Notes: generated by a model not told the origin, from the letters alone. A stretch of 60,773 bases of DNA from JBDRHL01 sp043816955 (GCA_043816955.1 JBDRHL010000198.1:1-60773); one strand, 5' to 3'; numbered from the stretch's first letter, positions 8,061 to 16,135 are shown. A program made the numbers and translations.

Positions 8061-8816
8061 ATGCTGACCGGTGAGCAGGAGCGTCAGTTGGCCAGGGCGA
8101 TAATTCAGGATAACGACCCAATCGCCCGTGAGCACATGATAAAGAGCAATCTGCGACTTGTAGTAACCATTGCAAAAAGATATGGCGACCGCGGGATGAG
8201 CCTGGCGGATTTGATTGAGGAGGGTAATCTGGGGCTGATGAAAGCGGTGGATTGTTTTGATCCTGATCAGGGAGTCAAGTTCAGCACGTATGCGGCATGG
8301 TGGATCAAGCAAGGCATCAAGCGTGCACTTTTGATGTCGGCTGGGCCGATTCATATGCCTACTTATATGGCGTCGCTAGTAAATCACTGGCGTCAGGCAT
8401 CATCGGAACTGGAGGTAACTCTGGGCAGGAAGCCGCGAATAGAAGAGATGGCAAAGGCTCTGGATCTTCCGATGCGCAAAGCGAAGGTGATACGTGAACT
8501 TGTCAGGAATCTCGGCTCGCCGGTGCAGGCGGAGGTGCAGCAGGAAGATCATGGTCTGGAGGAGATTCTGGAAGATGACAAGGCTGCTTTGCCTGGTTCT
8601 CAGATGGCATCGGAGGAGGAGACGGGAAAAGTGATAAAAATGATTGGACGGCTGGAGCAACGTGAAGCAGAGGTTTTGACGCTACGGTTCGGACTGGGGG
8701 GCCAGGAGCCATTAACGCTGAAGCAGATAGGAGAGAAGCTGGGTTTGACACGTGAGCGCGTTCGGCAGATTCAGCGCGAGGCGATTGCGAAGCTGTATGA
8801 GAGCATGGATCAGTAG
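8061..8816 (+). CDS. sigA: Sigma-70 family RNA polymerase sigma factor (RpoD/SigA type)
   Basis: The protein directs RNA polymerase to promoters. It has region 2 (SNLRLVVTIAKRY, LIEEGNLGLMKAVDCFDP, FSTYAAWWIKQ), region 3 (GRKPRIEEMAKALDL) and region 4 with a helix-turn-helix (LTLKQIGEKLGLTRERVRQIQ). There is no non-conserved 1.1 domain. The first in-frame ATG is at 8061, but conserved region 1.2 residues (ITIEEYLKQIDQTP) lie upstream in the same frame, so this start truncates the protein; see the site at 8000-8017. It ends 34 bases before apt. It could be the housekeeping factor or one of several SigA-like paralogues known in planctomycetes. Confidence 0.85.
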   Translation: MLTGEQERQLARAIIQDNDPIAREHMIKSNLRLVVTIAKRYGDRGMSLADLIEEGNLGLMKAVDCFDPDQGVKFSTYAAWWIKQGIKRALLMSAGPIHMPTYMASLVNHWRQASSELEVTLGRKPRIEEMAKALDLPMRKAKVIRELVRNLGSPVQAEVQQEDHGLEEILEDDKAALPGSQMASEEETGKVIKMIGRLEQREAEVLTLRFGLGGQEPLTLKQIGEKLGLTRERVRQIQREAIAKLYESMDQ

Positions 8817-8850
8817 AACCTAATTTGCGTACGGAGAAGAGGCATTTCGA

Positions 8851-9375
8851 ATGAGCGAGGAAATTAAACTTCAGCAGTACATTCGGAGTATTCCGGACTG
8901 GCCGAAGAAAGGCATTTTGTTCCGCGATATTACGCCTTTGCTTGGAAGCGCCCAAGCGCTGGCTCTTGCGATAGAGAAGCTTGCGGAGAGTTTTGCGGAG
9001 GCGCGGATCGAATATGTTGCGGCAGTCGAAGCGAGAGGTTTCATTCTGGGAGCGGCAGTTGCGCGAAAGCTTGGGGCGGGTTTTGTGCCTATACGAAAAA
9101 AGGGCAAGCTGCCTTATAAGACGGAGTCGGTAACTTATGATCTGGAATACGGCAGCGACACGATAGAGATGCACAGTGATGCGATCAGGCAGGGCGCCAG
9201 GGTTCTTTTGCTCGACGATCTTCTTGCGACGGGCGGGACTATGGCAGCAGCTGCCGATCTGGTTAAGAAGGTTGGGGGACAGCTTGTCGGTATCGCTTTT
9301 CTGATAGAACTGAGGGATCTTCGGGGCAGGGACAGGCTGCCTGATTGTCCTATTGAAGTACTTATCTCGTATTAA
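8851..9375 (+). CDS. apt: Adenine phosphoribosyltransferase
   Basis: Apt salvages adenine with PRPP to make AMP in the cytosol. The 174-residue protein opens with YIRSIPDWPKKGILFRDITPLL, typical of the family (quoted region about residues 10-31). It contains EARGFILG and the PRPP-binding loop VLLLDDLLATGGTM near 120-133. Length matches bacterial Apt (about 170-180). It sits between the sigma factor and aroB on the same strand with short gaps, so the three may share a transcript. Confidence 0.93.
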   Translation: MSEEIKLQQYIRSIPDWPKKGILFRDITPLLGSAQALALAIEKLAESFAEARIEYVAAVEARGFILGAAVARKLGAGFVPIRKKGKLPYKTESVTYDLEYGSDTIEMHSDAIRQGARVLLLDDLLATGGTMAAAADLVKKVGGQLVGIAFLIELRDLRGRDRLPDCPIEVLISY

Positions 9376-9388
9376 GAGTTTTGGAAAA

Positions 9389-10489
9389 ATGAGAGAGCTT
9401 AAGGTCAAAATACCGGCGGTTCCAGAGGGTCAATATACGATCGTAATTGGCACGGATATACTGGGGCAGGTCCCGGCGAGGCTTGAGAAGCAGTTCGGCG
9501 GCAAGCGCAGGTTTGTGGTAACCGATGAGAATGTTGTCGCTGCCGGTCATCTGGCAAAGCTGGCGGGCAGCTGTGCTGTAGAGAGTTTTGTTATTACACC
9601 GGCGTCTGAGAAGTCGAAGAATATCGGTACGGTAGTTAAAATTGTCGAGGCGATGGAGAAAGCTTCGTTTGGACGGGACAGCTTTATTATTGCTCTTGGC
9701 GGTGGGGTAGTAGGCGATGTTGCGGGTTTTGCCGGGGCTATTTTCAAAAGGGGTGTGCCTGTAGTTCAGATACCGACGACGACGGTATCGCAGGCCGACT
9801 CGGCTGTGGGCGGCAAGACGGGGGTGGACTCCACTTTGAGTAAGAATGCGTTTGGGGCGTTCTGGCAGCCGGCGGCAGTGTACATTGACGTTGCGACGCT
9901 TAAGAGCCTGGATGATCGCCAGTATCGGGCGGGGCTTGTCGAGTCGGTCAAGCACGCGCTGATTGCGGATAAAGATTATTTTGAGTTTCTTGAGAATAAT
10001 CTGGAGAAAATTCTGTCAAGAGATACATCAGTGCTGGAAGCAGCAGCATACAGGAACTGCAGCATAAAAGCGTCTGTCGTTGAGAAAGATCCACATGAAC
10101 AAAATCTGCGAAGGATACTTAACTACGGCCATACGGTCGGTCATGCAGTTGAGGCGGTAAGCGGTTTTGAACTTCTGCACGGCGAGGCAGTCGGGGTAGG
10201 GATAGTTGCAGCGGCGATGATAGAGAAGGAATCAGGTTTGGCAGATGCCGGAAGAATAGAGCGTGTTCGGGAGATGCTCAGAAGGCTCGGGCTGCCTTGC
10301 AGGCTGGAAAAAGATCTGTCGAAGAGCGAATTAACGGCTGCGTTGAAACGTGACAAAAAAGCGGTAGGAAGCCGGCCTCGCTTTGTGCTGCTGAAAGAGA
10401 TCGGGCAGGTTTACTGTGAGAACGGCAGCTGGGCGGTCGATGTGGCTGTGGAACTTGTTGACAAGGTGTTAGGCCAATTGTACAATTAA
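9389..10489 (+). CDS. aroB: 3-dehydroquinate synthase
   Basis: AroB turns DAHP into 3-dehydroquinate in the shikimate pathway. The 366-residue protein shows the NAD-binding GGGVVGDVAGFAGA (near 100), PTTTVSQADSAVGGKTGVD and the metal-site histidines in NYGHTVGHA and LHGEAVGVG. ATG at 9389, 13 bases after the apt stop, gives a normal N-terminus (MRELKVKIP); an upstream TTG at 9353 would overlap apt. The next gene follows 21 bases later. Related sugar-phosphate cyclases cannot be fully excluded by eye, but the motif set is that of AroB. Confidence 0.92.
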   Translation: MRELKVKIPAVPEGQYTIVIGTDILGQVPARLEKQFGGKRRFVVTDENVVAAGHLAKLAGSCAVESFVITPASEKSKNIGTVVKIVEAMEKASFGRDSFIIALGGGVVGDVAGFAGAIFKRGVPVVQIPTTTVSQADSAVGGKTGVDSTLSKNAFGAFWQPAAVYIDVATLKSLDDRQYRAGLVESVKHALIADKDYFEFLENNLEKILSRDTSVLEAAAYRNCSIKASVVEKDPHEQNLRRILNYGHTVGHAVEAVSGFELLHGEAVGVGIVAAAMIEKESGLADAGRIERVREMLRRLGLPCRLEKDLSKSELTAALKRDKKAVGSRPRFVLLKEIGQVYCENGSWAVDVAVELVDKVLGQLYN

Positions 10490-10510
10490 GGTCTGATTTG
10501 GAGCAGTATT

Positions 10511-11458
10511 ATGTATAGAGAAAAGATAAAAGTTCTGGATTGCACGATAAGAGACGGGGGGCTGATAAATAATCATTACTTTACCGACGATTTTGTGCGG
10601 GCGGTGTACAGGGCTCTTTCGGAAGCGGGCATTGATTACATGGAGATGGGTTATCGTTCGAGCCGGCAATATGCGCCGCCGACGGATTTCGGGCCGTGGA
10701 AGTATTGTGATGACGAGAAAATTCTGGAGATAATTGACGGCATTGAATCGCAAGTCAAGCTGAGCATTATGGTCGACGCCCACCGGGTTTCCGATCAGCA
10801 CTTTGCACCGGTTGATGAAAGCCCCATTGATATGGTTCGGGTGGCTACGTATGTGAAAGATATTGACAAAGCTATTGCGATAGCGCAGCGATGCCATGAC
10901 CTTGGGTATGAGACTACGGTGAACATAATGGCAATTTCAACAGAGACTCAGTTTCACCTGATTGAAGCACTGGATCAGCTTGCTGTGATACCTATAGATG
11001 TGGTTTACGTGGTTGACAGTTTCGGGCATTTTTACTGTGAGCAGATTGAATTTATGGTAAAGCTGTTCCGCGAGCATCTGCCGGAAAAGACCGAGATCGG
11101 GGTTCACTGTCATAACAACCAGCAACTTGCTTTCAGCAACACTATTGAGGGCATTATTCACAATGCCAATTATGTCGACGGCTCATTGTTTGGAATTGGA
11201 AGAGGTGCGGGCAACTGTCCGCTAGAGCTGATCATGGGGTTTCTGAAGAACCCGAAGTTTTCACTTGTGCCAATCATGAAAGTTCTGCAGGACCACATGA
11301 TACCGATGCGCGAGGAGATCGAGTGGGGCTATATAATTCCGTACGTTATCACGGGGATATTAAACCGTCATCCCAAGGCTGCGATTGATTATCGCAAGAC
11401 GGAGAACCGTGATAAATACGCAGAGTTTTATGAGGAGCTGAGCGAGGCGTTGGAATAG
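10511..11458 (+). CDS. HMGL-like (DRE-TIM) aldolase/lyase of unknown substrate
   Basis: The 315-residue protein has the DRE-TIM metallolyase opening LDCTIRDGG (residues about 9-17), where Arg and Asp are catalytic, and the metal-binding histidine pair in GVHCHNNQQLAFSN near residue 200. A further conserved glycine loop is LFGIGRGAGNCPLE. The family includes 4-hydroxy-2-oxovalerate aldolase, HMG-CoA lyase and isopropylmalate synthase. This copy lacks any extra C-terminal regulatory domain and does not look like a close match to one of them. It follows aroB by 21 bases, so co-expression is likely, but the substrate is unknown. Confidence 0.8.
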   Translation: MYREKIKVLDCTIRDGGLINNHYFTDDFVRAVYRALSEAGIDYMEMGYRSSRQYAPPTDFGPWKYCDDEKILEIIDGIESQVKLSIMVDAHRVSDQHFAPVDESPIDMVRVATYVKDIDKAIAIAQRCHDLGYETTVNIMAISTETQFHLIEALDQLAVIPIDVVYVVDSFGHFYCEQIEFMVKLFREHLPEKTEIGVHCHNNQQLAFSNTIEGIIHNANYVDGSLFGIGRGAGNCPLELIMGFLKNPKFSLVPIMKVLQDHMIPMREEIEWGYIIPYVITGILNRHPKAAIDYRKTENRDKYAEFYEELSEALE

Positions 11459-11516
11459 CCTCTATCTTGTCCTGCAAAGTTACGATCTTTATGAAAAATG
11501 CCTGCCGGTGTCAGGT

Positions 11517-11798
11517 TTATTGTTCAGGCAGGATGTCGGGTTCCTGGTTGACGTCTTCGGTTTCGATTTCCTTTTCGATTTTATCCAGCTCTGTGGCCAT
11601 GTTTGATTTGTCGATTTCTCTTTCGGCTTCAGCCTGGAAGTCCGTCAGGGTTTTTGTTTCGAGCGGCTTTTCTGTTTGTTCGGTTTTTTTTTCCTGGGCC
11701 TGCTCAGGTTTAGCCTGGTCGGGTGAGCCTTTTTTGCATCCTGTCAGTGCAAGGACAGCCGCAAGGCAGAACAATGTTACCAAAAGCTTGTGAATCAT
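11517..11798 (-). CDS. Small predicted lipoprotein, charged
   Basis: This is a 93-residue product. MIHKLLVTLFCLAAVLALTGC is a complete lipoprotein signal, with lipobox LTGC at about 18-21. The mature part is almost wholly hydrophilic, rich in Glu, Lys, Gln and Thr, with no predicted fold beyond possible coiled coil or disorder. No family is recognised. A good GGAG-type ribosome site (AAAGGAGA on the minus strand) stands just upstream of the start. It is the last gene of a minus-strand group with the Arg-rich exported protein and the PpiC foldase, which suggests an envelope role. Confidence 0.75.
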   Translation of the reverse strand: MIHKLLVTLFCLAAVLALTGCKKGSPDQAKPEQAQEKKTEQTEKPLETKTLTDFQAEAEREIDKSNMATELDKIEKEIETEDVNQEPDILPEQ

Positions 11799-11824
11799 CT
11801 TGATTCTCCTTTCAAGGGGTGAGG

Positions 11825-12436
11825 TTATATATTTGGTTCGCTACCGGCGATTCTATCTGCCGGTTCCGTAACCTGGTTTGTTGGCATTCGTCTTTCAGGC
11901 GGCTGTCTCATACTTCGTCGAAAATGTCTTCTGTCAGCAGGTGTTTGCGCTTCCATCATTTTTCCACGAATCATCATGCGTTTATGGTTGAATCGCTGCT
12001 CCTCTTTTTCCAGAAGCCTGTCGACTCGTTCTATGACGGCGGTGTTGTTTTCTTCTGCGGCCAGGTCACGAATGCGCATCAGGCGGGCCCGGCGCCGGTT
12101 GTGTTTGGCATTTTCAAGAAGCATTTTCTTTTTGGAGGCTTCAAACTTTCCGGCATACTGTTGTCTTTGATGTCTTTTTAGTGCCGCAGTGTTTGGATCG
12201 GTTACATTGTTGTGATAAGGAGCATTTTGCTGAGGGGAAAGACGTCTCTGGTATCGTTGTCTGAGTGCTTTTCGTCTCTGATCAGCGACTTGTTCGGAAT
12301 CATTTGTGTCGGGTTGCCGGCCCTTCAAGCCTTCAATGTGTTCCCTGCTCTGGAGGTTGTTATTACCCAGAGCTGAACAGGTATTGAGCACGATAACAAA
12401 CCAGACCGCAACCAAAGGGATTAAGAATCTTTTCAT
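11825..12436 (-). CDS. Exported arginine-rich, coiled-coil protein of unknown function
   Basis: I start the gene at 12436 because GGAG lies five bases upstream and the product then begins with a clean signal peptide (MKRFLIPLVAVWFVIVLN...). A start 11 codons earlier would spoil it and overlap the PpiC gene. The mature part (about 180 residues) is strongly basic, with many RR, KR and RQ pairs and long helical stretches such as 'RMRIRDLAAEENNTAVIERV', so an extended coiled coil is likely. No family is recognised. It lies between the small lipoprotein and the foldase on the same strand. Confidence 0.7.
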   Translation of the reverse strand: MKRFLIPLVAVWFVIVLNTCSALGNNNLQSREHIEGLKGRQPDTNDSEQVADQRRKALRQRYQRRLSPQQNAPYHNNVTDPNTAALKRHQRQQYAGKFEASKKKMLLENAKHNRRRARLMRIRDLAAEENNTAVIERVDRLLEKEEQRFNHKRMMIRGKMMEAQTPADRRHFRRSMRQPPERRMPTNQVTEPADRIAGSEPNI

Positions 12437-12461
12437 GTTAACTCCTTTAACCAGACAGCAG

Positions 12462-13541
12462 CTATTCATTTTCCACTTCTTTTTCAGGGTTTATTTTTTT
12501 GTCGTTCGTATCAGAAGGCGCCGGCAGACTCACAGCAGGTTTATATTTGTCCGCGTAAGTAATCGTAGCTTCTACCCTGAGGCGATCTATCAGTTCGAGG
12601 CTCAGCTTGCGTTGTTCTTCGGTTTTCAGGTTTTCCATTATCTGTTCCCTGACTTCGTCGAAACTGGAGGCGCCGCCGGGTTGTCGCTCATTCAGCTTTA
12701 TAATATGGTAGCCGAACTCGGTCTCGACGATATCGCTTAACTGACCTGTCTGCTGAAGGGCGAAGGCAGCATCTCTAAAAGCGGCCGGTATCATACTGTC
12801 GCGTGTGAGGAACTGCTGCAGGTCGCCGCTGTTTTCCCTGGATGGGCAGATTGAATTCTCACGAGCCAGAGCGGCGAAATCAGCGCCTTTTTTGAGTTGC
12901 TCAAGGATAGTTACAGCTTTTGACTTTGCCGCGTCCTTTGCCTGGTTGGGGTCTGAATTCGGATCGGTGCTGCTGATGCCTATAAGGATATGGCTGACGC
13001 GAATCCGTTCGGGGCGTTCAAATTCAGTGATATTTTGTTTATAGTAGTTTTCCGCATCCGATGCGGTAATATTTATCTTGCCCGCAAATTCGACTTCGGA
13101 TAATTTTTCGTAACCAAGGCGTCTGTGAATTTCCTTGCGCATGTCTTCGAAGCTTTTTCCATACGCTGCCAGCAAAGCGGTAAAATCCTCCTTGCTCAGT
13201 CCCTGCTCAGCCAGGATTTTCGAGATCTCAAGATCAATTTCCTTGTCGGAAACTTCGAGATTGAGTTTTTTTGTCCTTTCATCCAGCAGTTTCATTAATA
13301 TCAAGGTATCCAAAATTTCTTTCTTTGCCTGGCTCAGTATTTCCGGCGGTGGTGTGGTTTCGGCTTCTCCGAGTTTTGCTGCTATCTCAGCGTCAAGTTC
13401 GCTTTCCATGATAGGGGCGCCGTTAACGGTAGCGGCAACTGTGTCAGGGTGGGCAACTGGTACATTGGGTTCTGCGAGACTGACGGAGGATATAAGGAAA
13501 AGTCCCGTGAACACTCCAAGGATCATAAAAACGCGTCTCAT
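12462..13541 (-). CDS. SurA/PpiC-type periplasmic peptidyl-prolyl isomerase
   Basis: This 359-residue exported foldase has a signal peptide (residues 1-23, VSLAEP cleavage region), an N-terminal SurA-like chaperone domain (ATVNGAPIMESELDAEI...) and a parvulin domain near residues 180-290. The parvulin domain contains RVSHILIGI, GADFAALARENSICPS, GGDL-like SGDLQQF and FGYHIIKL. In SurA-type proteins this helps outer-membrane proteins fold, which fits BamA and Skp homologues elsewhere in the window. It has one parvulin domain where E. coli SurA has two. The C-terminal 25 residues are charged and disordered. Confidence 0.87.
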   Translation of the reverse strand: MRRVFMILGVFTGLFLISSVSLAEPNVPVAHPDTVAATVNGAPIMESELDAEIAAKLGEAETTPPPEILSQAKKEILDTLILMKLLDERTKKLNLEVSDKEIDLEISKILAEQGLSKEDFTALLAAYGKSFEDMRKEIHRRLGYEKLSEVEFAGKINITASDAENYYKQNITEFERPERIRVSHILIGISSTDPNSDPNQAKDAAKSKAVTILEQLKKGADFAALARENSICPSRENSGDLQQFLTRDSMIPAAFRDAAFALQQTGQLSDIVETEFGYHIIKLNERQPGGASSFDEVREQIMENLKTEEQRKLSLELIDRLRVEATITYADKYKPAVSLPAPSDTNDKKINPEKEVENE

Positions 13542-13618
13542 AGTAATTCCTTCGGTTTAGATCGACAAAGTATCGACTTTGTATTCCAGCGAGTATCGCA
13601 TGTGTATAGACAAATGTC

Positions 13619-13649
13619 AAGGCCGGACTGAATCAGCCAGCCCGGCCTT
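13619..13649. terminator. Strong hairpin downstream of the gene fragment
   Basis: AAGGCCGG at 13619-13626 pairs perfectly with CCGGCCTT at 13642-13649 across a 15-base loop. On the minus strand it lies 28 bases after the stop of the fragment ending at 13677 and before the PpiC gene, so it probably ended the lost gene's transcript. The T-rich tail (TATTTTG) is on the plus-strand side, so a classical minus-strand poly-U is missing. Confidence 0.45.
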
Positions 13650-13676
13650 ATTTTGAAATGTCGATTTGAAGGGACG

Positions 13677-13835
13677 CTAATTACCTGCGTTGAACCTGAC
13701 CGCATCCGGTATTGACCAATGGTCGCCATCCCATGCGTGTGCACGGATTTCACGAACTCCATCATAGATGGCATTCCACTTATCATTGATATCATTGCCG
13801 TTGGCATCAACGAATGTGTTGTCCGGATAATAATC
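13677..13835 (-). pseudogene. C-terminal fragment (52 codons) of an unidentified gene, cut off near the IS element
   Basis: The minus-strand frame reads DYYPDNTFVDANG, then KWNAIYDGVREIRAH and WDGDHWSIPDAVRFNAGN, then TAG at 13677-13679. It has ordinary protein-like composition and ends in a normal stop followed by a hairpin, so it looks like the true end of a gene. A stop codon (13836-13838) lies just before the first sensible residue, next to where the insertion sequence begins, and no matching upstream part is found past the IS. The style recalls exported planctomycete proteins, possibly pilin-like, but I cannot name it. Confidence 0.55.
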
Positions 13836-13946
13836 CTATTTTTTCGAGACTGTAGCATAAATACCGGGATATTTAATGATATTTAGCCACATTGGTCGAT
13901 ATACCTTCCGGGACTAAGCAAAAACTTTTTTCTGGGAGTAACGATT

Positions 13947-15641
13947 ATGGCAGGGCCAGGTGAATATGTATCAGACATAAGTGAAGGCATTACTCGTGTT
14001 GAAGATTTACCAAAAGCAAAGATCAAGCGACGTTCACGCACCTACAAAAAACGTTCATGTCCATACTGCGGACATTCATCCTATCGAGATAAAGTCTTCA
14101 CTCGCAAATTGCATGATCTCGGAGACCTCTGTGTCAACCGACCGATTGATCTGCTGGCTACTTATTCACAGCACTGCTGTTCAAAGTGCAAGAAATATTT
14201 CAATACCGATCTTACCGACCTGGCAGAGCCTGGTTGCCACTACACCAGCAGAGTTGTCCACTTGGCGGTGCGGCTGGTCGTGGAAGATGGGTTGCCATAT
14301 CGGCCTGCATCATGGCATTTATGGCGAGACCATCGGGTTTTTGTTCCCTGGGCTACAATTCAAAACTGGGTTGAAGCAACGGGGGGAAAAAGCTGAACAG
14401 CGAGTTACAAATGAGTACCTTGATGGTGTTCTGGCTGATTTCCCCGGCTATATCGCAGCGGATGAATTATATGATGGGCCGTTTTGTGTACTGTCTATTG
14501 TGGACAACCACAACTTCAAACGGCTCACCTACGAGGTTCTCGACCATGATCCGACACATGAGGATATAATACCAATTATAGTTAAAAGTTGCCGAAAGAA
14601 TTGCATAGAATACCGATTGGAAAGGTCTCAACACCGGTTTTTTCGGGTACCGTAGGCTGAGACAATCGGCAATCAATAACTAAATTTGGTATAACACGGT
14701 TTTTTCGCTGGTTCCGCAAGGAACTTAACAAACGAGACCTGAAGTTGTTAGGTGTCACTACTGATGGTTCACCTTTATACCCAGAGCCTTTGGCGGAAAT
14801 ATTCAATGGTGTCCCACATCAGGTATGTGAGTTTCATATCCTCAAGGAAATCAACAGAGAAATACTCAAAGCTCTCACACAAGTTCGACGCCAACTCAAG
14901 GAGTGGCTGCCAAAACTGAAACGTGGACGTCCCTCATCGCAGGCCGCCGACAAAGCGGCCCACCGAAAGGAAAAATTGCAGGACAAGATCAGTGATTTAT
15001 TTGAGCATCGATATTTGTTTGTAAAACATTGCCTGACATCTGGAGAAAAGAAGATACTTCTACACATAACGCGAGGCTTGCGCAATTTGCGAAATTTGCG
15101 TTCGATCATGAATCAGGTATATCTCCTCTTCGACCGTCGCTGTCGAACAGAAACTGCTTTGGAAAAACTGGCCAAATTACGTTGCCGTGTTCGTCGGTTC
15201 AAAACGCTTTGGCAAACTCTTAGAAAACTGTTTACGCCAAATATCGAAAAAGCTTTGATTTTCCTTGATGATTCTCTGCTGCCTTCGACCTCAAACGCCG
15301 TGGAGCGAGGCTACCGCCGTCATCGAAAAATGCAAAAGGGTATCTACCGAGTCCGAACGCAAAAACACCAAAGAGGAAGGCCGAGAGAATATGGCAAAAA
15401 ATTAAAGTTGGCCGAACTCTTTGATTCAAAGGCCAAATGTTATGCCTTCCAGACAATCGAAGCCAACTGCTGGCTGAGAACATTTTCATCCAACACTCCC
15501 TCAGAATTCGTAACCCGTATCGCTTTAGCCAATCTACTCAAAAACAATTTACACGGTTTCGCCAAAGACTGGATAACGCAACTAATTCAAAAAAAGCAAA
15601 AACCCTGCAAGAACAACGCTCCTAATAAGGAAGCAGCCTAA
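13947..15641 (+). pseudogene. ISL3-like DDE transposase, broken by a one-base shift and a nested MITE
   Basis: The N-terminal part has a zinc-ribbon (CPYCG...CCSKC) followed by a helix-turn-helix-like stretch, as in ISL3-type transposases. The DDE residues are spread over three pieces: Asp in AADELYDG, Asp in TTDGSPLY with the following CEFH, and Glu in SNAVERGYR. Piece 1 ends at TGA 14394-14396, right after a G6A5 run; deleting one base there restores 'TGEKAEQRV'. Piece 2 runs to 14569, where a 122-bp MITE plus a 3-base duplication interrupts. Piece 3 runs from 14695 to 15641. Rejoined, the protein would be about 520 residues and complete. It is not functional as it stands. Confidence 0.85.
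14570..14691. mobile_element. 122-bp MITE nested inside the transposase gene
   Basis: The ends are imperfect inverted repeats of about 26 bases: left TACCAATTATAGTTA... and right (reverse complement) TACCAAATTTAGTTA..., both running on to TTGCCGA, with 20 of 26 positions equal by my count. TAA at 14567-14569 and TAA at 14692-14694 form a 3-base target duplication. Removing 125 bases restores 'gaggatataacacgg' and an unbroken reading frame (HEDITRFFRWFRKEL), which is direct proof of the insertion borders. An inner hairpin (GGTCTCA...TGAGAC) is present. It has no coding capacity. Confidence 0.88.
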
Positions 15642-15767
15642 TGTAAACTTATAACTGTCGAGGCGTAACAAAGATCCAGCAAAATGACAAGTGGATTTTC
15701 ACTCGCCAACCTGACCGTTAGATTCATTTTCATTACGTTGAGATTATTAAAGTTTTAGTTCTGATTG

Positions 15768-16076
15768 TCAGTAGCGACGTCCTCTGCCTCGGCTTGCAAC
15801 GCCCCTGCCTCGGTCACCACCACCACCACGGTCGGTCTTTGGCTTTGCTTCGTTGACATTCAAAGCACGTCCCATGAACTCCTTGCCGTTCATTTCTCTG
15901 ATAGCTTTTTCTGCTTCATTTCTCGATGGCATTTCAATAAAGCCGAATCCTTTTGATTCGCCGCTGAACTTGTCCATTATTAGACGAACTTCTGTTACTT
16001 GGCCAAACTGTTCAAAGGCATTTCTTAAATCGTTTTCGCTGACAGTAAATAATAAATTTCCTACATAAAGATTCAT
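15768..16076 (-). CDS. Small RNA-binding protein with one RRM and a Gly/Arg tail
   Basis: The 102-residue protein has RNP2 (LYVGNL, residues 3-8) and RNP1 (KGFGFIEM, about 42-49), the two aromatic RNA-contact motifs of the RNA recognition motif fold. After about residue 80 it has a Gly/Arg-rich tail (RGGGGDRGRGVASRGRG). Such small RRM proteins are common in cyanobacteria and planctomycetes, where they are often cold-induced. AAGGAAA precedes the ATG on the minus strand. It is the only intact gene directly right of the insertion sequence. Confidence 0.9.
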   Translation of the reverse strand: MNLYVGNLLFTVSENDLRNAFEQFGQVTEVRLIMDKFSGESKGFGFIEMPSRNEAEKAIREMNGKEFMGRALNVNEAKPKTDRGGGGDRGRGVASRGRGRRY

Positions 16077-16121
16077 TTCATTTTCCTTTTCTTAAATTCA
16101 AATCTTCCAATTAAATTTTAC

Positions 16122-16135
16122 GCCGGAATTCCGGC
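16122..16135. terminator. GC palindrome between the nitronate monooxygenase-like gene and the RRM gene
   Basis: GCCGGAATTCCGGC is a perfect 14-base palindrome in an AT-rich gap, 39 bases after the stop of the upstream minus-strand gene. On that strand it is followed by GTAAAATTTAATT. It may act as a weak terminator or as a leader structure of the RRM gene. Confidence 0.3.

Larger units (their letters stand above)
13840..15660 (+). mobile_element. ISL3-like insertion sequence, inactive (approximate borders)
   Basis: The element is defined by the broken transposase gene inside it. The ends are uncertain: the left region around 13841-13862 (TTCGAGACTGTAGCATAA) and the reverse complement of the right region around 15650-15670 (CTCGACAGTTATAA) are loosely similar and may be decayed terminal inverted repeats. 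No 8-bp target duplication, as expected for ISL3, was found. The left side abuts a truncated gene; the right flank is non-coding on that strand, so a deletion probably accompanied or followed insertion. Confidence 0.65.

Noticed and set aside
7791..8354. A 187-codon minus-strand frame reaching from the rpsA-sigma gap into the sigma gene
   Set aside because: The right half is antisense to conserved sigma region 2 and the left half has no family features.
8503..9408. A 301-codon minus-strand frame under the sigma factor and apt
   Set aside because: Both plus-strand genes are certain; the antisense product is rich in Arg, Ser and Pro with no recognisable motifs.
13538..13858. A 106-codon minus-strand frame between the PpiC gene and the IS
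   Set aside because: A different minus-strand frame in the same place (13677-13835) is clearly more protein-like and ends in a stop followed by a hairpin.
15642..15720. A short plus-strand tail after the transposase stop ending at a TAG near 15720 (VTKIQQNDKWIFTRQPDR)
   Set aside because: It looks protein-like but is under 30 codons with no start and no match to the interrupted gene, which lies on the other strand.
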